The translations under genes were made by a program, and so were the position numbers. A stretch of 64,000 bases of DNA, taken from assembly GCA_902702965.1 (NCBI GenBank), contig CACRXP010000116.1:1112273-1176272 (forward strand), written 5' to 3'. Positions 23,326 to 38,300 of the stretch are shown here, one piece after another. This DNA comes from Spirometra erinaceieuropaei (Eukaryota > Platyhelminthes > Cestoda > Diphyllobothriidea > Diphyllobothriidae). Every line of letters begins with the position of its first letter. Position 1 is the stretch's first letter. The notes below the pieces were generated by a model that ran no database searches, was not told the origin of the DNA, and worked only from the letters and a program-made list of their open reading frames with translations.

Positions 23326-26300
23326 GTAAGATGAATTGTGAGTGTGGACTGAACGTTCTACCAAAGAAACTCCTTAACGTCACCAACCTGGTTTTCATCC
23401 AGATTGTCAAATATGTTTCATATATCCAAGTGATACATGTCCTTGCTTTAAAAGCATGGTCTCTATTGGCGGAGCGGCATTACATACAAAGACAAAGGAG
23501 GCTGGATTGACCATTTCTGGCTTGCTCGCCGTCATCAGCCAGCGGGTTCTGTTGTGCGATTGCTGAGCGCCCTCTACCATAGCTATAGTTTCTAGTTCTA
23601 GGCGTTGGCGAAATACTGTAATACTTCGCTGAAACAATGTTTGGGAATGGATGTGTTTTATTTACCCTACATGTGTGCACATATTCTAAGCAAATGTCCA
23701 GGTTCGTAATGCAGACCATTGAATGCTGAATTCTGAAGTCTCCTTTCTGCGAATGGCAACGTATTGCCATATGCAATACTGTTGTACTGCATTTTGCAGT
23801 CTTAGCACTCAAGTTAGCATCCAAGTACTTGCTACCCTCTTCTTTCGTCCACTTTACTCGATGTTGTCAGCGCACTGGCGTTCCAGTTAGCCTCCGACCT
23901 TAAAAACTGAAGTATCGACAATTAGCTAAGAATTATCCGTCACGCTAATTAGCGAAGTTGTTTTAGGTGAAATTTCACTTAGGAAGCAGTTAATGATCCC
24001 TGTTTCATGTAGTTATTTTATTCTGAGGAAAGGAATTCAAATTATAACTTTTTGTTGTGGTTCCAGCGCCAACGGGACAAACCTCAACTATGCCGATTTA
24101 AGGACTGAGTAGTGCACTGAAATCCCAGTAGATTTGACTTAAAACTCATTCATGGGACTGATGTAGAGAGTATCAGTCATAAACGTTCCCTAGTTACTGC
24201 TTTCTCTGAAGTTAAACTATGTTGTTTTATGTTCATCAATTTCCTTCAGAACAAACGCGTAGATAAAGATCAGCCAGATTGACCGGCACGTCGATTAGTT
24301 GACTTCATCACGAAATTCGTTCGTAACCCGGAATATCCCGTACCGTCTAATTTTGAGGTGAAGGTGGCATTTCTCGAGCTGGACCACCCGATCGAACCTC
24401 ACCTGATCGTTGCCTGGACCATTTTCAAAATATAATTGCCTGCTAAAAATTGTGCTCTGGAAAGACTGCTGCTCTATTTTTAACTCGGCTCCACTACATA
24501 TTGTAAAGTGCAAACTGAAGTTTAGTGCAAAAATATCACAAAGGTATCCAACTTTCTTATTTAAAAATACTTGAAAACCGAGCAGTCTTGAACGTCGTTT
24601 TTAAAATTTGCTAACGCGTAAGCAGAAACTGTTGATGAACTAAGTTAACCAGGGACCATTTTTCTCTTAATTTTTCATGTTCAAAAACGCACACCCCAAA
24701 AAAGTCTTTTATCTACTTACTGGTGCTTACATGGATGCATGGATCCTCCAAAGTTTGCTGTCGTAGCACCTTTATATAACTACATGTAACACCATACGCG
24801 AAGGCCTTCTGAAAATTTCCTTCAATTTTTTCATTAAATCTTTATTTTTTCCTATCACTCCTATAAGTTCTTGCTGCATTAGGGAAATCGAATATCAATC
24901 AGGATGAACTTTCAGATAGCCATCTAAATTTAGACTTAACTATTTTATGAAAATCGGCTGGTTTGCCCCTACGTGTCTTCCAAAGATGTAGATACCGAAA
25001 ACCGGAAGACGCATAAAGTCTCTTTACAGATAAATTTTCCCGCTCCCTTATGTTACAGTTAACTACATTTTCGACATTATTACTCAGTGTGAGACGTGAT
25101 GATAAAACTTAAATATGTAGAAAACATGCTGCAATAACGGTCAATCATACGGACTAGTAGTGAGACTGCGTCTATTTCACTCATCTAAAGACTGATAATG
25201 CATTTTTGCTAGATCTCCTCAAGTACAGGCAACTCTGCGGTACACGTAAGCACTCTAGTCATCCACATTCCAAATATGGCTTTTCTTCACCAAAGGGTAT
25301 GATAAGCATGTTAAACAGAAAAATCCTATGATTCCGAATTTTTATTGATATATCCGCTCCACGCGGCTCCACTGGACCGTATTTGGGCTGTATTTGAGAT
25401 TTGGCCACCTGGTTATTGCATTTCAGGCAAGAAGAAGATATTATTTGACGATTAAACACTGAAGAGTACTCGGACAACATCAATAACACCGTGTATTCTA
25501 TCCATCTTGCTTTATTAAGATAGTGTCAGCATTATTTACAATTACATGAGCTAAATCTTTAGAAACAGGAAAGCATTGAATATCTGCTCTGCCTACCGAA
25601 TACATAACTTTTGCCTTTTATTTTATATCAAATTATCCTATAAAGCCTAACACCATGGAAGAATGATTTGAGTTTTGTTTTATTCCAAACCGTAGCCATT
25701 ATCCTCCTGGCCGGCCCGTCAATCTCTTACTACTTTATGGACATGGTGGGCAATATGTCCATCTTTACGAACTGCGAGACAGCTATCATCCAAGTGGATC
25801 CGTCCAACATTATAACCTACGACGTCTTACGCCTTTGGCGGTATCTTCTGTCGACACGTGGAGGACTCGGAGCCGCTGCTCAGTGTACTTTCATGATGAC
25901 TGCACTTCCAGCTGGCCACGGCTTTGACATTTCCTCGTACATACTCGAAAGTGTAAGTGATAGTCTGACCGTTTTTAGTCCAAAGAGCCCCTTGCACTTT
26001 GGCGTCAGTCAGCTATTCGCGAAAATTATCTTGTCATTTGTGTGTGAAGACAAATGTCTCAATCGTGGTTATCTTAACTGTGAGCTAAACATTGGCTGAA
26101 AGGAGGAATTGTACATATAGTTGGATGGACGCGGTCTAATAGTACTGGCCCACAACCTCTCCATCCAGACTTTAGGGGTCACAAGGTCTGGATGCCTAGC
26201 TGTGTAGGCCACGCACTCCATGTTTCTACTGTCCAGAAGATCCAGCGCCTTCAGGTTTCGGGAAAAATAGGAAAGCATTAATCAGCCGATTGTCTTCAAG

Positions 26301-29300
26301 TTAATTCACTAGGAAAGTAGAAATCTTTATTGTTCTGTCTCTTGGATAGAATTTCACCAAACAAACATATAAAAAGTCGGAAGTCCGTAGCACCGATCAC
26401 GGCTTATCCGGTTCATCCTGCCAATGTAAGTTATTGCAAACTTTATCTGTTCACAGGAACATTTGTGAAAACAATAACCTGTAGCTGATCGCTGATACTC
26501 ACGAACTGGAGTCGTTTTTGTTAGCTATAAAACTGAATCTAAGAGTTTTTTGAGTTTGGACAGAATACCCAGCTAATAAAATTTCCACGAGGGATTGGAT
26601 TGAATTCTTGCAGTGGTCGAGAAGGGATTAACCGAAAGATTTTCGCTATCAACAATTAAACAAAGTGCCAGTGGTGCGTGCAAGCACATTTGAACCGATA
26701 ACGATGTCGAACCATTAAGCAAGTACAAAGAACAAGCATGCAAAGACTTATATGATACTCTAACCAGGACATGGGCATAGGAGCCGCCTGCGAAACTGCT
26801 GGCCTTGAGCAAACTTCCAGGGAAATAAGGGTTCGGTTTAAGGTAAGGATTAGGGTTAGGTTAAGGATAAAGTCTAAGACTAGACGTAAATTTAACGGTA
26901 AAGTAAGCCAGAATCAAGTCTAGGGTTAAGCAGCGGACTAGTGTTTAAGGTTTAAGTAGGTTTAGAGTAGGGTTATGGTCAAGATTAGGGCAACGGTTTA
27001 GTTTTATATTAGAGTTTTTGTTGGAGTTTGGACACGGGAATATTTTGTCCTTCCCAGAATCATGCACAGATCAACCTCTATTAGTTGGCCAGCGCGTTCC
27101 TATTACCAAATCCTGCTCAGGGGGCCATGTAAGTCAGTCCTACCAAAACGAAGTTCAAAAATCTGCGTGAACAGCTGTTAAATAATAAAAAGACGGAGGA
27201 TTTCGTGATTGATGTTGCATACTAAATTCCTCTATGTAATTGCGATGTCTTCCATATGGGGCTGACAAACATTGCCAGCGATTGAGGCAATTGGTGGCTG
27301 CAAAACAGAATGCGGCAACATTTTAAATAATTATGCTAGTTGACCAGCGAGTGATGTTAAACGCTGTCCTATTTCGAAACGCGACCTTAATAGTATAAGT
27401 AAGACTGAACCTTATCAGGAAAAACCTTACGCAGAGCAAACCCTTAATACAATGCTGGAAGATGGAGCATGCAATATAGATTCTGTCAGGAAATACTATC
27501 TGCGGATGGCAGTGATCATGTTCACCCTAGGAGTTGGCTTGGACGAGCAAGCTGAAGGTTCATTCACCGGAAAACTATCGAAATATTTCGGAATCTAAAG
27601 GTTTGTGCGTGCGCTGATCACCCGGTTCAACGTCGCATGGGCATTTTCCCAGACCGTCGTCTGGGCGTTGATATGACACACTCCCCCGCTCTTTGTTGAG
27701 CTGCTTTGCAATCGCCCCAACTTTACCGTTTTTACTGCCTTCGTCTTTGTGGCGAGACCCTCACCCTCTCCCAGCAGAGGAGCAATTTTACGACGGCTTT
27801 GGTGTATTCGCCCTTCTCCGGGTATCGCCATGTGTTTATTTGATACCTTATCAGCGATGGTCTGCGTAAGCTGACTTAAACGTACGGATCAATTAATGTT
27901 CAAGTGCATGGGTGTTTTTCTGTTTAACTGACTCCTGAAGTAAATGGGGGCCCATATAAAACAGTATCCGAGCACACATTCTCGTTCGGATAGGTTAATT
28001 GGGACAAGACCCTGACTAGCCAGGAAGTACGGCAGACTTTCATTTAAAAAGAACATCCAGGCTTTAATAAAATCAGCCATTAGGCTCTCCTCACGAAATA
28101 AGACCTTCCAGTTCAGTAGACTGTCTGCATAAATAAAAATTCCTTATTATTTACTAAATTCGCATGCGGTTTCCTGGACGCAATCGCACGCCATATTCAC
28201 GACAAATTTACACCTGTAGTATTTAAATCGAGTTTTGAGTTGAGTGCAGGGATGGTTTTGGTCCTGTTTATACGCTGAAAGCCAAATTTTGAGTCCTTAC
28301 AAATGCTGCTCTTTTCTCACTTGACTGATGATTACTTGCGATCATAAATCTTTCCTTTCGTTGGCCCTCCCTCCATCCTTTGACGCATGCGTTTACTGTC
28401 TAGTTCTGGGCGTGAAAACTGAGAAAATGCCGGCATAATTCATTTAAACACATCATTTGTTTCACCTGATGAGGTCCGTATGTAAACCGACCATTAATTC
28501 TGTTCTCGCACTGCAACAGAAATTCAAGGTGTCTCTTGCCACCGCTGCGGCATTGGCCATACGTCTGACCTACTTAAACTACGTTGACAGTGGCGGTGTA
28601 CCGCCCGCCAACATCAGTCTCTTTGCGCGAATCGGGCGAGAACCCTTTTCTGTCCCAGTTCTTCCGAATGTAACTTATGATTTTTCCAATTACGACGGCG
28701 ATACAGTAGACTTTTATGATTTGTACATTTTCACGTTTACGCCTGCGATCTCCGCGCGAGCCGCCAACATCACTGGACTGCACTTTGAGGGGCTATTCGA
28801 TTTGGACAGCGTGCTCCTGAGACCGAACTGGAGTGTTACAACCGTCTACCACAACATCCGGCCCTCTCATGGCCGCGGTCCCCGAAGCGACTCCTGTCTG
28901 CTGTCGCCCTGTCACGAAGGTACCGCGGTATTGGACACAAGCAATTTATTTGTAGCGACGACTGCACGCTCGAAGGCCTCTTATCCTTGTTCTTTTCATA
29001 TGAAACACGTTTATTGGGGAATTTTGTGCAGCTAATGAATCATGCAGTCCTTAATGACTGGATTCATATTTGTACGGATGTTTGCAGACAGTTTCTGTAG
29101 TGCAAACAAGAAGCCATTTTATCAACCGCATACAGCCATTTCAACTGCTATGTTTGCCGTAGAAATCGCACTAAAAACTCTCACTAATAGTTAGAACATT
29201 GGAAAAAGACTAACCGCCCATACAACCGAGGCAAATTACCAATTGACAGTTTTTAAATTTTCCTGGTAACAAAGTTTCTAATTACGGATTTCATTCAAAC

Positions 29301-32300
29301 ATTCGAAAATTTCGAAAGACAACCGCTGCAGCCGTCGAAAGGTGTCATGGCTTTCATTTTGTCCGGGCAACTGTCTTCAGAACAATTTTCGAACCTCTTC
29401 GAATAGTGCGAAAAACTGAGGTTCACTGTATTGTTTGTTGTAGGAAGAAGATCATTGTTCTTTGCGTTAATCGGACATTCATCCCGTCTGGGGTCCTGAT
29501 GAAATTGCCATTTAGGCGCAAACATGTCTATTTAAGGGGCAGTTAAAAAAGTATAGTTTATATCGTATAGCGCTGTTCGGGATCTTGTTATTGCTGTCTT
29601 GCTCAAATAGGATGTCTTGTCTTTATGAGGTTCAAAATGTTTGAGATTGCGTGCAACACCTATTATTGTAGACTCAACCCATTTACCGCCCAAACCTTCT
29701 ACTGGAAAGAATAATCTGACACTATCGGTGAAAAGTCAGCTCAAATCGCCAACTAAAAACGCAGCAGGAAAAAATCAGTCTCTTAGTAGCAGCAGCAGCA
29801 GCAGCAGCAGCAGTCGTAGTCGCATAGTATATGTGAATATTCCCGATGCATGTTAAGTATTGTCGCAATCTCAGTTCCAGTGATTCCTGCGGAAGTATAA
29901 GGATAGTAGAGCCTTGCTAAGACGGCAAAAGTAACCATTGAGTATACTTTTCTTAGACCCTATCACGACTTAGCAGCGTGTACATAATTACAGAATTAGT
30001 TTAATCCGAGGGTTCAAATAGTAGTAACTGAACTGGAAATCTAGTCCTTGGAATTTGCGTTATAGTAGATCTTAACATACTGTTTGTTCTAAATCTGCTA
30101 GAAGTGCAACAGAAAGAATCAAAAATTACCGTCTAACTTTTGTCTGAATAAAGTCTTTCCTGAATTCTGTTTTTTTCTGCCTAGTAAATGAGGATTACAT
30201 ATGGCCAATCATTATCGCTCAAATTTTCGGAACCTGCGGTTTTGCTTTAATGCTAATCTTCCTCTTCAGGTAATCTAATCGCTTTACTCATACCTATATA
30301 TCATCTTCTTAATCCAGTAAACACACAAGATATGGTCCCATCTATTTGATGCAGAGGCCACCTGCCAAGGCATCCTCAGCTCCCACTTGCTGATAATATT
30401 TCCGAGCATCGATTCAGGAATTCCCATGAGCTCATCCAAAAGGCACCCTTATGAATATTTAGTGCTAAGAGTTGATGCCCCGGATTGCTGAATATCAACT
30501 TCCTATCGCACCGGCGTAAAAGTTCAACGCGCAAGCTGCAACTAACCGAGCATTCAGCATGCATTCAAAACAAAAAGAAGTCATTGGGTTAAAAGAGGGA
30601 AGTAAGACAAAATAGGAAATCTTGAATTCGGTATTTCGAACTGACGTCCGACCAATGCGGTGGTTCGGACACACTCGTTGATCTAAAAGTTGCTGCTTCT
30701 GTTGACACTGTTTATTATGTCAGATTGAGCGTATGATTCAAAGACTCTTCAGACCCAGACGCACCATACGATGTTTCCTTGGCTAACGAGGGATTTCACG
30801 GTGGTTTCACATCCAAACCTCAAACCGAACAGGGAGATACAACTCACTGCCACATGCTTGTTCTATTTGCTTCATTTTGCCCTTTAACAGCAGCAAATTT
30901 CCCCAAATTCACCGTGCACAGAAATTGCGTACGGCACTCAGTTAAGAGCCGCGCGTTAACTCACCAAGCTGTCTGGCTGCTGGACTTTTATACTGAAGCT
31001 TTACAGGAAAATAATTCAATGTAATTTGAACCTGTGACTTGGTGTCACCGTCCGTATACTTTAACCCCTAAACAACCTTTCTATATTGCGATACTGAGGA
31101 GGTTTAAACTCGTTTTATGACTATAATATTCCACTAATGAGGAAAATGTCCTCGGTTCGTTGAGTCTAAGGTGCCTTACGGTACATCAGTTTTCGTATTT
31201 CGGAAGGATAAATCGATCAGTGAAAAGCAGAACTGTATTTCTCTCACGGTACGCGCTTGCTGGAATGCAGTCAAGTAAAGCGTTCCACCAATTTTACAGG
31301 GATTTGTTTGAAAGAGAAACACTTCCAGTCACAATCCGTTCTTGGTTTGGAAGGATTACTTAAGTGGAGTTGTAATGCCGATTAGCGTGCAGAATAATCC
31401 TTTGAGGTTTCCGTCCGTTAGGATGTCGGATGTTGAATGTACTTCTTTTCAACCGCATCCGACAAAAACGACTATTTAACTTATAGGAGCTTTCTCCATT
31501 AAATTTCAATGTCCTTATTAATTGACATGTATTTTATGGAAAACGGAACCGAAAATACTCTTTCTTGTAATCATTTAGCGGCAAATCACGTCTTATTTAA
31601 AATTCCTACACTAAGAAGTGGTATGTCAGGATTTAAAAAAAAACTTTTTCAACTCGTGAATAAATTTGAGTATGATCTACCGTTAGATTTGCGTTAAGAA
31701 TTTAGAGTCTACTAGGTGTATACATTCCATGTAAAGGAAATCGTACATTCCTCTCTCATTCAGGAGATACTATAAAGGGTTCATAAATTTTCCCTGAAGA
31801 TGTTGACCGTGTTTTAAGGAGCAATAATAAACGGACATATATGACGCTATTTGAATGGACATTTGAATTTGAAAAGCATTGAAAATCATCGACATATACC
31901 CTATTATGTGACCAGTCGCTTTTTTGCCGAGTTCGATCGTGCAACCGGCCGAAGATAAGCAAGTTTAAAAGCAGCAGCTTGGTGTGACTGAAATACCTTT
32001 GGAGTTTGTTGCACTATAATCAGTAAACCAACCCTACTGAAGTAGTCCTTGCTAGTATAAAACGCATCCAGGGATTCCAGTCAAAACTTTATGACAGTCA
32101 TCACTGACTGTACCTATTTCGTAACCGTAAACAGTAAATGTCATAAACACTCACAGGGCGTCTTTCTTTCGGAATGAAAAGTGTCGGAAGGTAGACTAAG
32201 TTGAAATCAACTGCTGTCAAATGCAACCTCCTAACGTTATTCGTACAGTTAGAAGTCATTAACAGCTATGAATGGTTTTGTATTTCTCCAAACGAATGCA

Positions 32301-35300
32301 AAAATATATTATAACGCTACTACGGTTGTAATTAAGGTTTGCATTTGTCTGGTTCCAGAAGACAACGGAGAACAAAAGAAATTCGCGAGAACTCCAACAT
32401 GTTAATACTTTACCCAGACGATGTGAACTTCATAAATGCCTCGCCCACGTCTGACAAAACAGAGGTAAGACGTTTTTGGGGTAATATTTCAAAGTTTGAA
32501 ATCGATATCCCATGCATCTGCAACTGGCATAAATTGAAATTTCCGCCTTCATCAACTTTACGAAGCCTTTCGAGCAAAATTGGGGGCATAGGATGGAAGC
32601 AGAGATGGGAATAAAGAAGAGTTCAACGAATGATACCCTGGCGGAGACACTTCGGGCTTTAGACTATAATCGACCGGCTGCATCCGGCTGCATGTACACT
32701 GACCAGCGATTAGTCCGATGGTTGGGATTCGTCATTAGACATGGATATTTGAATTGGAATGCAAAATCAGACCAAACGGAACAAAACTAGACAATGTAAG
32801 GCACGTCTAGCTTTATATCTAGAATTAGAGGTAGATAAAAGCACTTCATGCGGGAACAGCAGCCGATAAATGTCAAAGTCGGGCATCAATAAGACTAAAC
32901 ATATTGCAGAAAAACGGCACAAGTATCGAATTCAACAATGAAAAATCACACGGTAGTTACGTTGTACACCGATGTACCTATGGATTGCAGGGCAGTTTTG
33001 TTTTGCCACGTGTGAGCCGACGCTCTGTCTTTGGGTGTGACTAACTAATGTTGCAAATGAGCCAACAATGGCCATCCGGTGGCCCTGATCTCCGTGAAAA
33101 ACATAATGCCCTCTTAGAAAAGTAGTTCTCAGCTCTGCTTGTAAACGACTCATATAGAGAAAACTCCAGACGAGGATAGATTACCGGGTTAGTTTTGATT
33201 GATTATCCACTTACCAATTACAAGTGGTTTTCCAATTACACATCGAATCACTTAAAAAATTCTCTCATGAGGGCTCGGCAATTGAGAGCTCAAATGCAGC
33301 CTCCAATGAATAGATTTGCCACCGCACAGCAACCGGTTGTGCTTCTCTCGCTCTCTGCCGAGCTGTCTGATAGTAGCAGGAAAGCAATGTGTCTGGCAAA
33401 TTAGTCCTTCGTTCCAATGTTTGAGTCTGACTCCTAAAAGGGTAAAGTTTGATGGCGTTCTCCTCTTCTTTGCAATTAGGATGAACAGCTACTTGTTGTA
33501 CATAGCGGACTATTTGGAAACCTCGCCCCCTATGAGGAAAGAATGACCCAAAATGACAACTTGTCATGGTGCTCAAATACAGAGGAAGGAGATCGCGTCG
33601 CGGCCTTACGCAACGTGAGTTACTGACAATGTATCTATTTTCTATGCTGAACTGATCTCGGGTGCGCGCCCAGAGAGTCCTTTGGAGCATTTTTCTGTTC
33701 GAAATAATCTGACTTAGCTAGTCACTTAAATGTTCTGCTAGGTTCTGACATCATTATCTTCCTTCTAAGAGCATTATAATGAAGCCTGAAATTGACTGTC
33801 TGTCGGCTGCATAAGTTTTATCGTGAACTACTTAAAGCAAGCGTTATTGTGACAGCTAGAAGGGTATCCTATGATAAATGAATAAACGTGATCATTGTGT
33901 GCGTAATCGTAGCTCTAATTTACCATTAGTACTATTTTCAGTATGTGAAACACCTTTTTCATTGTCCCTGGCATTTAGGGGACTATCATTCACCTAAAAA
34001 GGATTTCAGCACCTGAGACAGCAATAAAGCCCAAGCTTTTGGAGCTTTTGTGCTCGCTTCGTGAACTTCGACATGAAAACATCAACTTTTTCATTGGTGC
34101 TTATTTGGATACTGAATCCTTTAATATGGCCTATGAACACTGCTGCAGAGGAAGTCTGAAGGTATGTTTTAAAAATCGATTGCCCATAATGTACGCATTA
34201 TTAGACAGTCTCTTAAAGGTCTAGGGACAGTTGCAGAATTGTAATTCCACCCATAGGGCTCCTGCTTTAATACTTTGTACACTGAGGTTCCATGCAGTCC
34301 TCCGGAAGCAAATTCTTACTTGAATATTCACCTACTACATCCAGTGCGTTACAGACTTTTATTCATTTTCCCTGGCTGTATTGACTAAGTCGGATCATGC
34401 CTTGATTCTGAATAAGAAGAAGTTAAGACTTCCCGGATGTTTTGAAACTTCGAATTTGTCTCCCTTTTAGGACCTATTGGCACAACCAGCTTTTAATTTA
34501 GATGCAGAATTTCGACTATCTCTGTTGAACGATTTAATTAAGGTATGTGCCTGTGGTCTCAATGTCATGATATAGTTTCCGGATCCTTCATAATCACCAT
34601 AAGCTCTTATTGTGGTCAGTTTTATTATTAACTCAAGTCAAGAAGTACTCATGCGCTATAATACTTATCTTTCCTGTTTCAATGTATCAGCCGAAGCAAA
34701 ATAAAAGCGTACTATATTTTTAAGAGCACGTTTATATTTGAAAGCAGTAGGTGGTAGATATTTCAGTCGTAGGTCAATTTAGTCGAACTTTGTGCATTTG
34801 ACGAACTCGAAAAAGATTGCAGTGTATTAGGTATTTCAGTCTTCGTGGAAAAACAGAAGAAACGGATAAAAATGTCAATTACAGTTTAAAAGTCGCTTGA
34901 ATGTGCCTTTTGTACTCGTAGTCATGGAACATTATCCTAAGTTATTTAGTACAGGGTGCTATGTATCCAAACAAAGGTGTTGTACAGAAGGCAGGCGATA
35001 TCAAGAGATGTCCCTAAAGCAACGGGTTCAATGTTTTGTCCTCATAACTTGCAGTGCTGAAAACATCCTTGACCAGTACAAGTTGCCAGATTGGGGTACA
35101 GCCTGCGCTAACCTGGCTGCGCGGTGTCGCACATCCCGCACATTTAGGGAAGGTGTGATGGCACGAGGCTAACACTGCGGAATTCACTTTCACAGCACTT
35201 CAGCGCATTTCTCACTATAATAGAAAATTGATCGGTCCTCTCAGGCGAGGCTCAAAAGTTCCTTCTTAGTGGAGGCCTCTAGGTCGCCCCCCGTGTGGTT

Positions 35301-38300
35301 GAGATTTCGAGCCGTCCCTCTGTTCTGCGAGAACCTGGTACATGTCTGTGGGAAAAGGTTGTTTGTGCAGGCGCAGACGAGTTTTTTTAGCTTTGTCAAC
35401 CGCGGCACCCGAACCCACTCCGATCTTTTTGACTGTGCCTTGACATGGAGATCAGTGGGGTGATGAAGGAGCAGGTGCGGCAGATGCGGCACAAGTCTGT
35501 CATCAGTATAAATAAATTTATACGCAAGTCGCCTTGCTTCTGGGTACACGGCGAACATCATCGCCCGCGACTTTCGAACTGTCGAGTACGGGGTTGTGCG
35601 GCAGCTGGTAGCCAAGGCTATTCAGCTCACTTGAGGTTGGCCGAGATCAGGCGATGCTGTGGAGTCATGAGTTATACAGTAGCATCAACTGAGTCTCGTT
35701 CGTGCGATGTGCTCAGTAACGCTTTTAGAGGATCCAATGTGACGTGCTAATTTTCATGTTTTGAAGCACTAAACAGATTTAATGAGGTAAGCGCAATACC
35801 ATAAATTTGAAAGCCTGGTAGTTCAAACGCATCGAATTAAGAGGTCCACCACTGTCTCGGACAAGTTGTAAGGTGAACCTCTGTGGGCATTTTTTCGTAG
35901 AGAAGAAGGCCTGCAATGCATCTAGCTCACCTCATTCTTTCCACGCCCACCATGCTTTGCTGACACGACAAGCTAAAACCGGTTAAAGATTGAGGGGGAA
36001 ACAGTGACCAACAGCGCTAAACAGCCCGTGGACGTGCGCCGCGAATGACTTGCTCTCTAACGCCACATCACCTACTCGGTCCCGGATTTCATATTAGTGA
36101 AGGTGTCATAAGGGCCACACTAAGAAGGAGCCACCGTAGCCCGACCCAAAGTGCGACGAAGTACTGTCAGCTGTGACTGACAGGACACAGAAGCCCCCGT
36201 CTGCCCCTGTCACGCAAATGCTGGTTTCCAGTTGCACATGACCAGACTCGATGAAAAGTGCATAAAAGCTGTCCAGTTACATTATGTGCTTGTCCTAAGA
36301 GGGATTGGTGATGTGCTAGCACTCGCTGATGCATGCAGACTTGAGACAGAATAGGTTCGCATGTAACTGAAGGGCGTTTGCGTGTGCGAGTAGAGTGAGG
36401 CGATGCGACGTAGACCTAAGTTGTATTATCTGGGTGATAGTTACCGTGCCTGTGCGCCTGAACCACAGGATCACGTGATACCCTAATGTCCCACGACAAT
36501 CTAAGCGACCAGGGTTCGAGTGACAGCCGTTTTTCCGGCCTCTGGAATACAATAGGTTTTCAACTATCCGATCATGCGTGTGGGGGATTTAAGTATTAGA
36601 GGGTGTCGACAGGTGTCCATATCACCGTCCGTCTTTGTGTCAATTGTGATCTGGTGCATTGACGGAGACGATGGGTGACCAAAATCGGCATGTGCTGTCA
36701 CTCAGGGCAGTCTCTCGCAATGCAGACGGGATTACGAAGTATGCGGGATGTAGTCAGCTCCGTATAGTCCAAGTAAACACTTCCTTCGATTAAAGGAATA
36801 AATTCCTGCAGATATATGCCGAGAAAGATGTGCTTGCATTCCACGTTGGAAATGGAATTGTGTTCATACGAGCATATGACATTAAAAGGAGAAAAATATA
36901 TACCACGCAGGCAGGTTTTGGTCCAAAGCGTGATTTAGGCAGGCTTCTGCAAAGACACTCATAATCTAGCACACTACAGTTGATTACCTAACCTGGATTG
37001 GATTCTGTAAGAATCAGTATCGGAACCTCGCCAAAGGGCTTTTTTCTATATTGAAAATGTTTCTAAAGTGTTCACTGAGCGTCCCACATGCTTCGCAGCA
37101 TACCTCAGCACAATTAACAGTCCATTTGGAGAGTAGGACATGTTAGTTTTTGGTTTGCCAGGAGTAAATTACGCGCACTTACCACGGGCAACGACCTTAA
37201 AAATACCTGGAAAACGCCAATTCCTCCTATATGTGCATCCATGGTGCGATTTTGATAGGGTGAACGACCACACTTCCAGTTTTAAGATGATGTCGGGAAG
37301 AATTATCAGAAAATCACTTATTAGTAAAAAAAATCCGCATTTTGAACACACAACCGCTCATTTTTCGCCAAAAGTTTGCATCATGCGGGATGGTGTATGG
37401 TCGCTTTTCGAGTTAGAGAACACGTGGAGGGCAAATTACTTGTTAACTACAGATACGATGGCAGTCCCGATACACTTCTAACCTTCGGCCGACCGCAAGT
37501 CCTCTCTCAGACGATAGCAACGCCATTTACAATTAACTTGGGTCACCATAGCATATTCGTCTAACTTCATTCTATTCTGCTTGAACCCTGCTGCTTTTTC
37601 AATTTGAACTCCCTTCCCTGCTCAAACATGATTTAGGGCATGAATTTCCTGCACAAGTCTTGCGTGAAGGTGCATGGGAGGCTGAAATCGAGTAACTGCG
37701 TCATCAATGTACGATGGGTTCTGAAGGTCACGGACTTTGGTGTGGGCCAAGTTCAAAAACACTACGGAATTATTCATCAAGACGATCCTGAGGGTGAGTA
37801 ACTTGCTTTTTACTGAAATATTTGGTCCGTCATTCAGTTGCCTATTCTCGGGCTTCGAACGATTTAGCCAAATCTGAGAATTTTCGGCAGATGGGCTTTT
37901 TGAGGTCACTTACTGGTTTCGAAATCGTTTCTATCGGTAATTTCCTTCGACCTGTATTATTAACCACTGTACAGCTGCTAGCGAGGATTGCGATTTAGTC
38001 TCAAGACACAACGGTAGGAGCATATCCCGTACCGTGATCGGTTAACACCCCTCTACAACATATAAATCTATCTATAGATGCATCGTGCCAATTGTCCCTG
38101 CGTATATGTTGGTCATACAGGACGACGCCTGGGAACTCGTATTAATGAACAAAAACTAGCTGTCCGTCGCCGTGATCCACTGTCCCTCGTCTTTGCACAC
38201 GCACTTCAGTGCGGCCACCGTTTCAATTGGGATAACGCCGAAGTCATCGCCACGTCCAACACAAAACGGGCGAGAGAATTCCTAGAGGCATGGCACTCTA

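Noticed and set aside
33265..33690. 141-codon minus-strand frame over exon 6
   Set aside because: The plus-strand exon has splice sites and matching phases. The minus frame has no domain.
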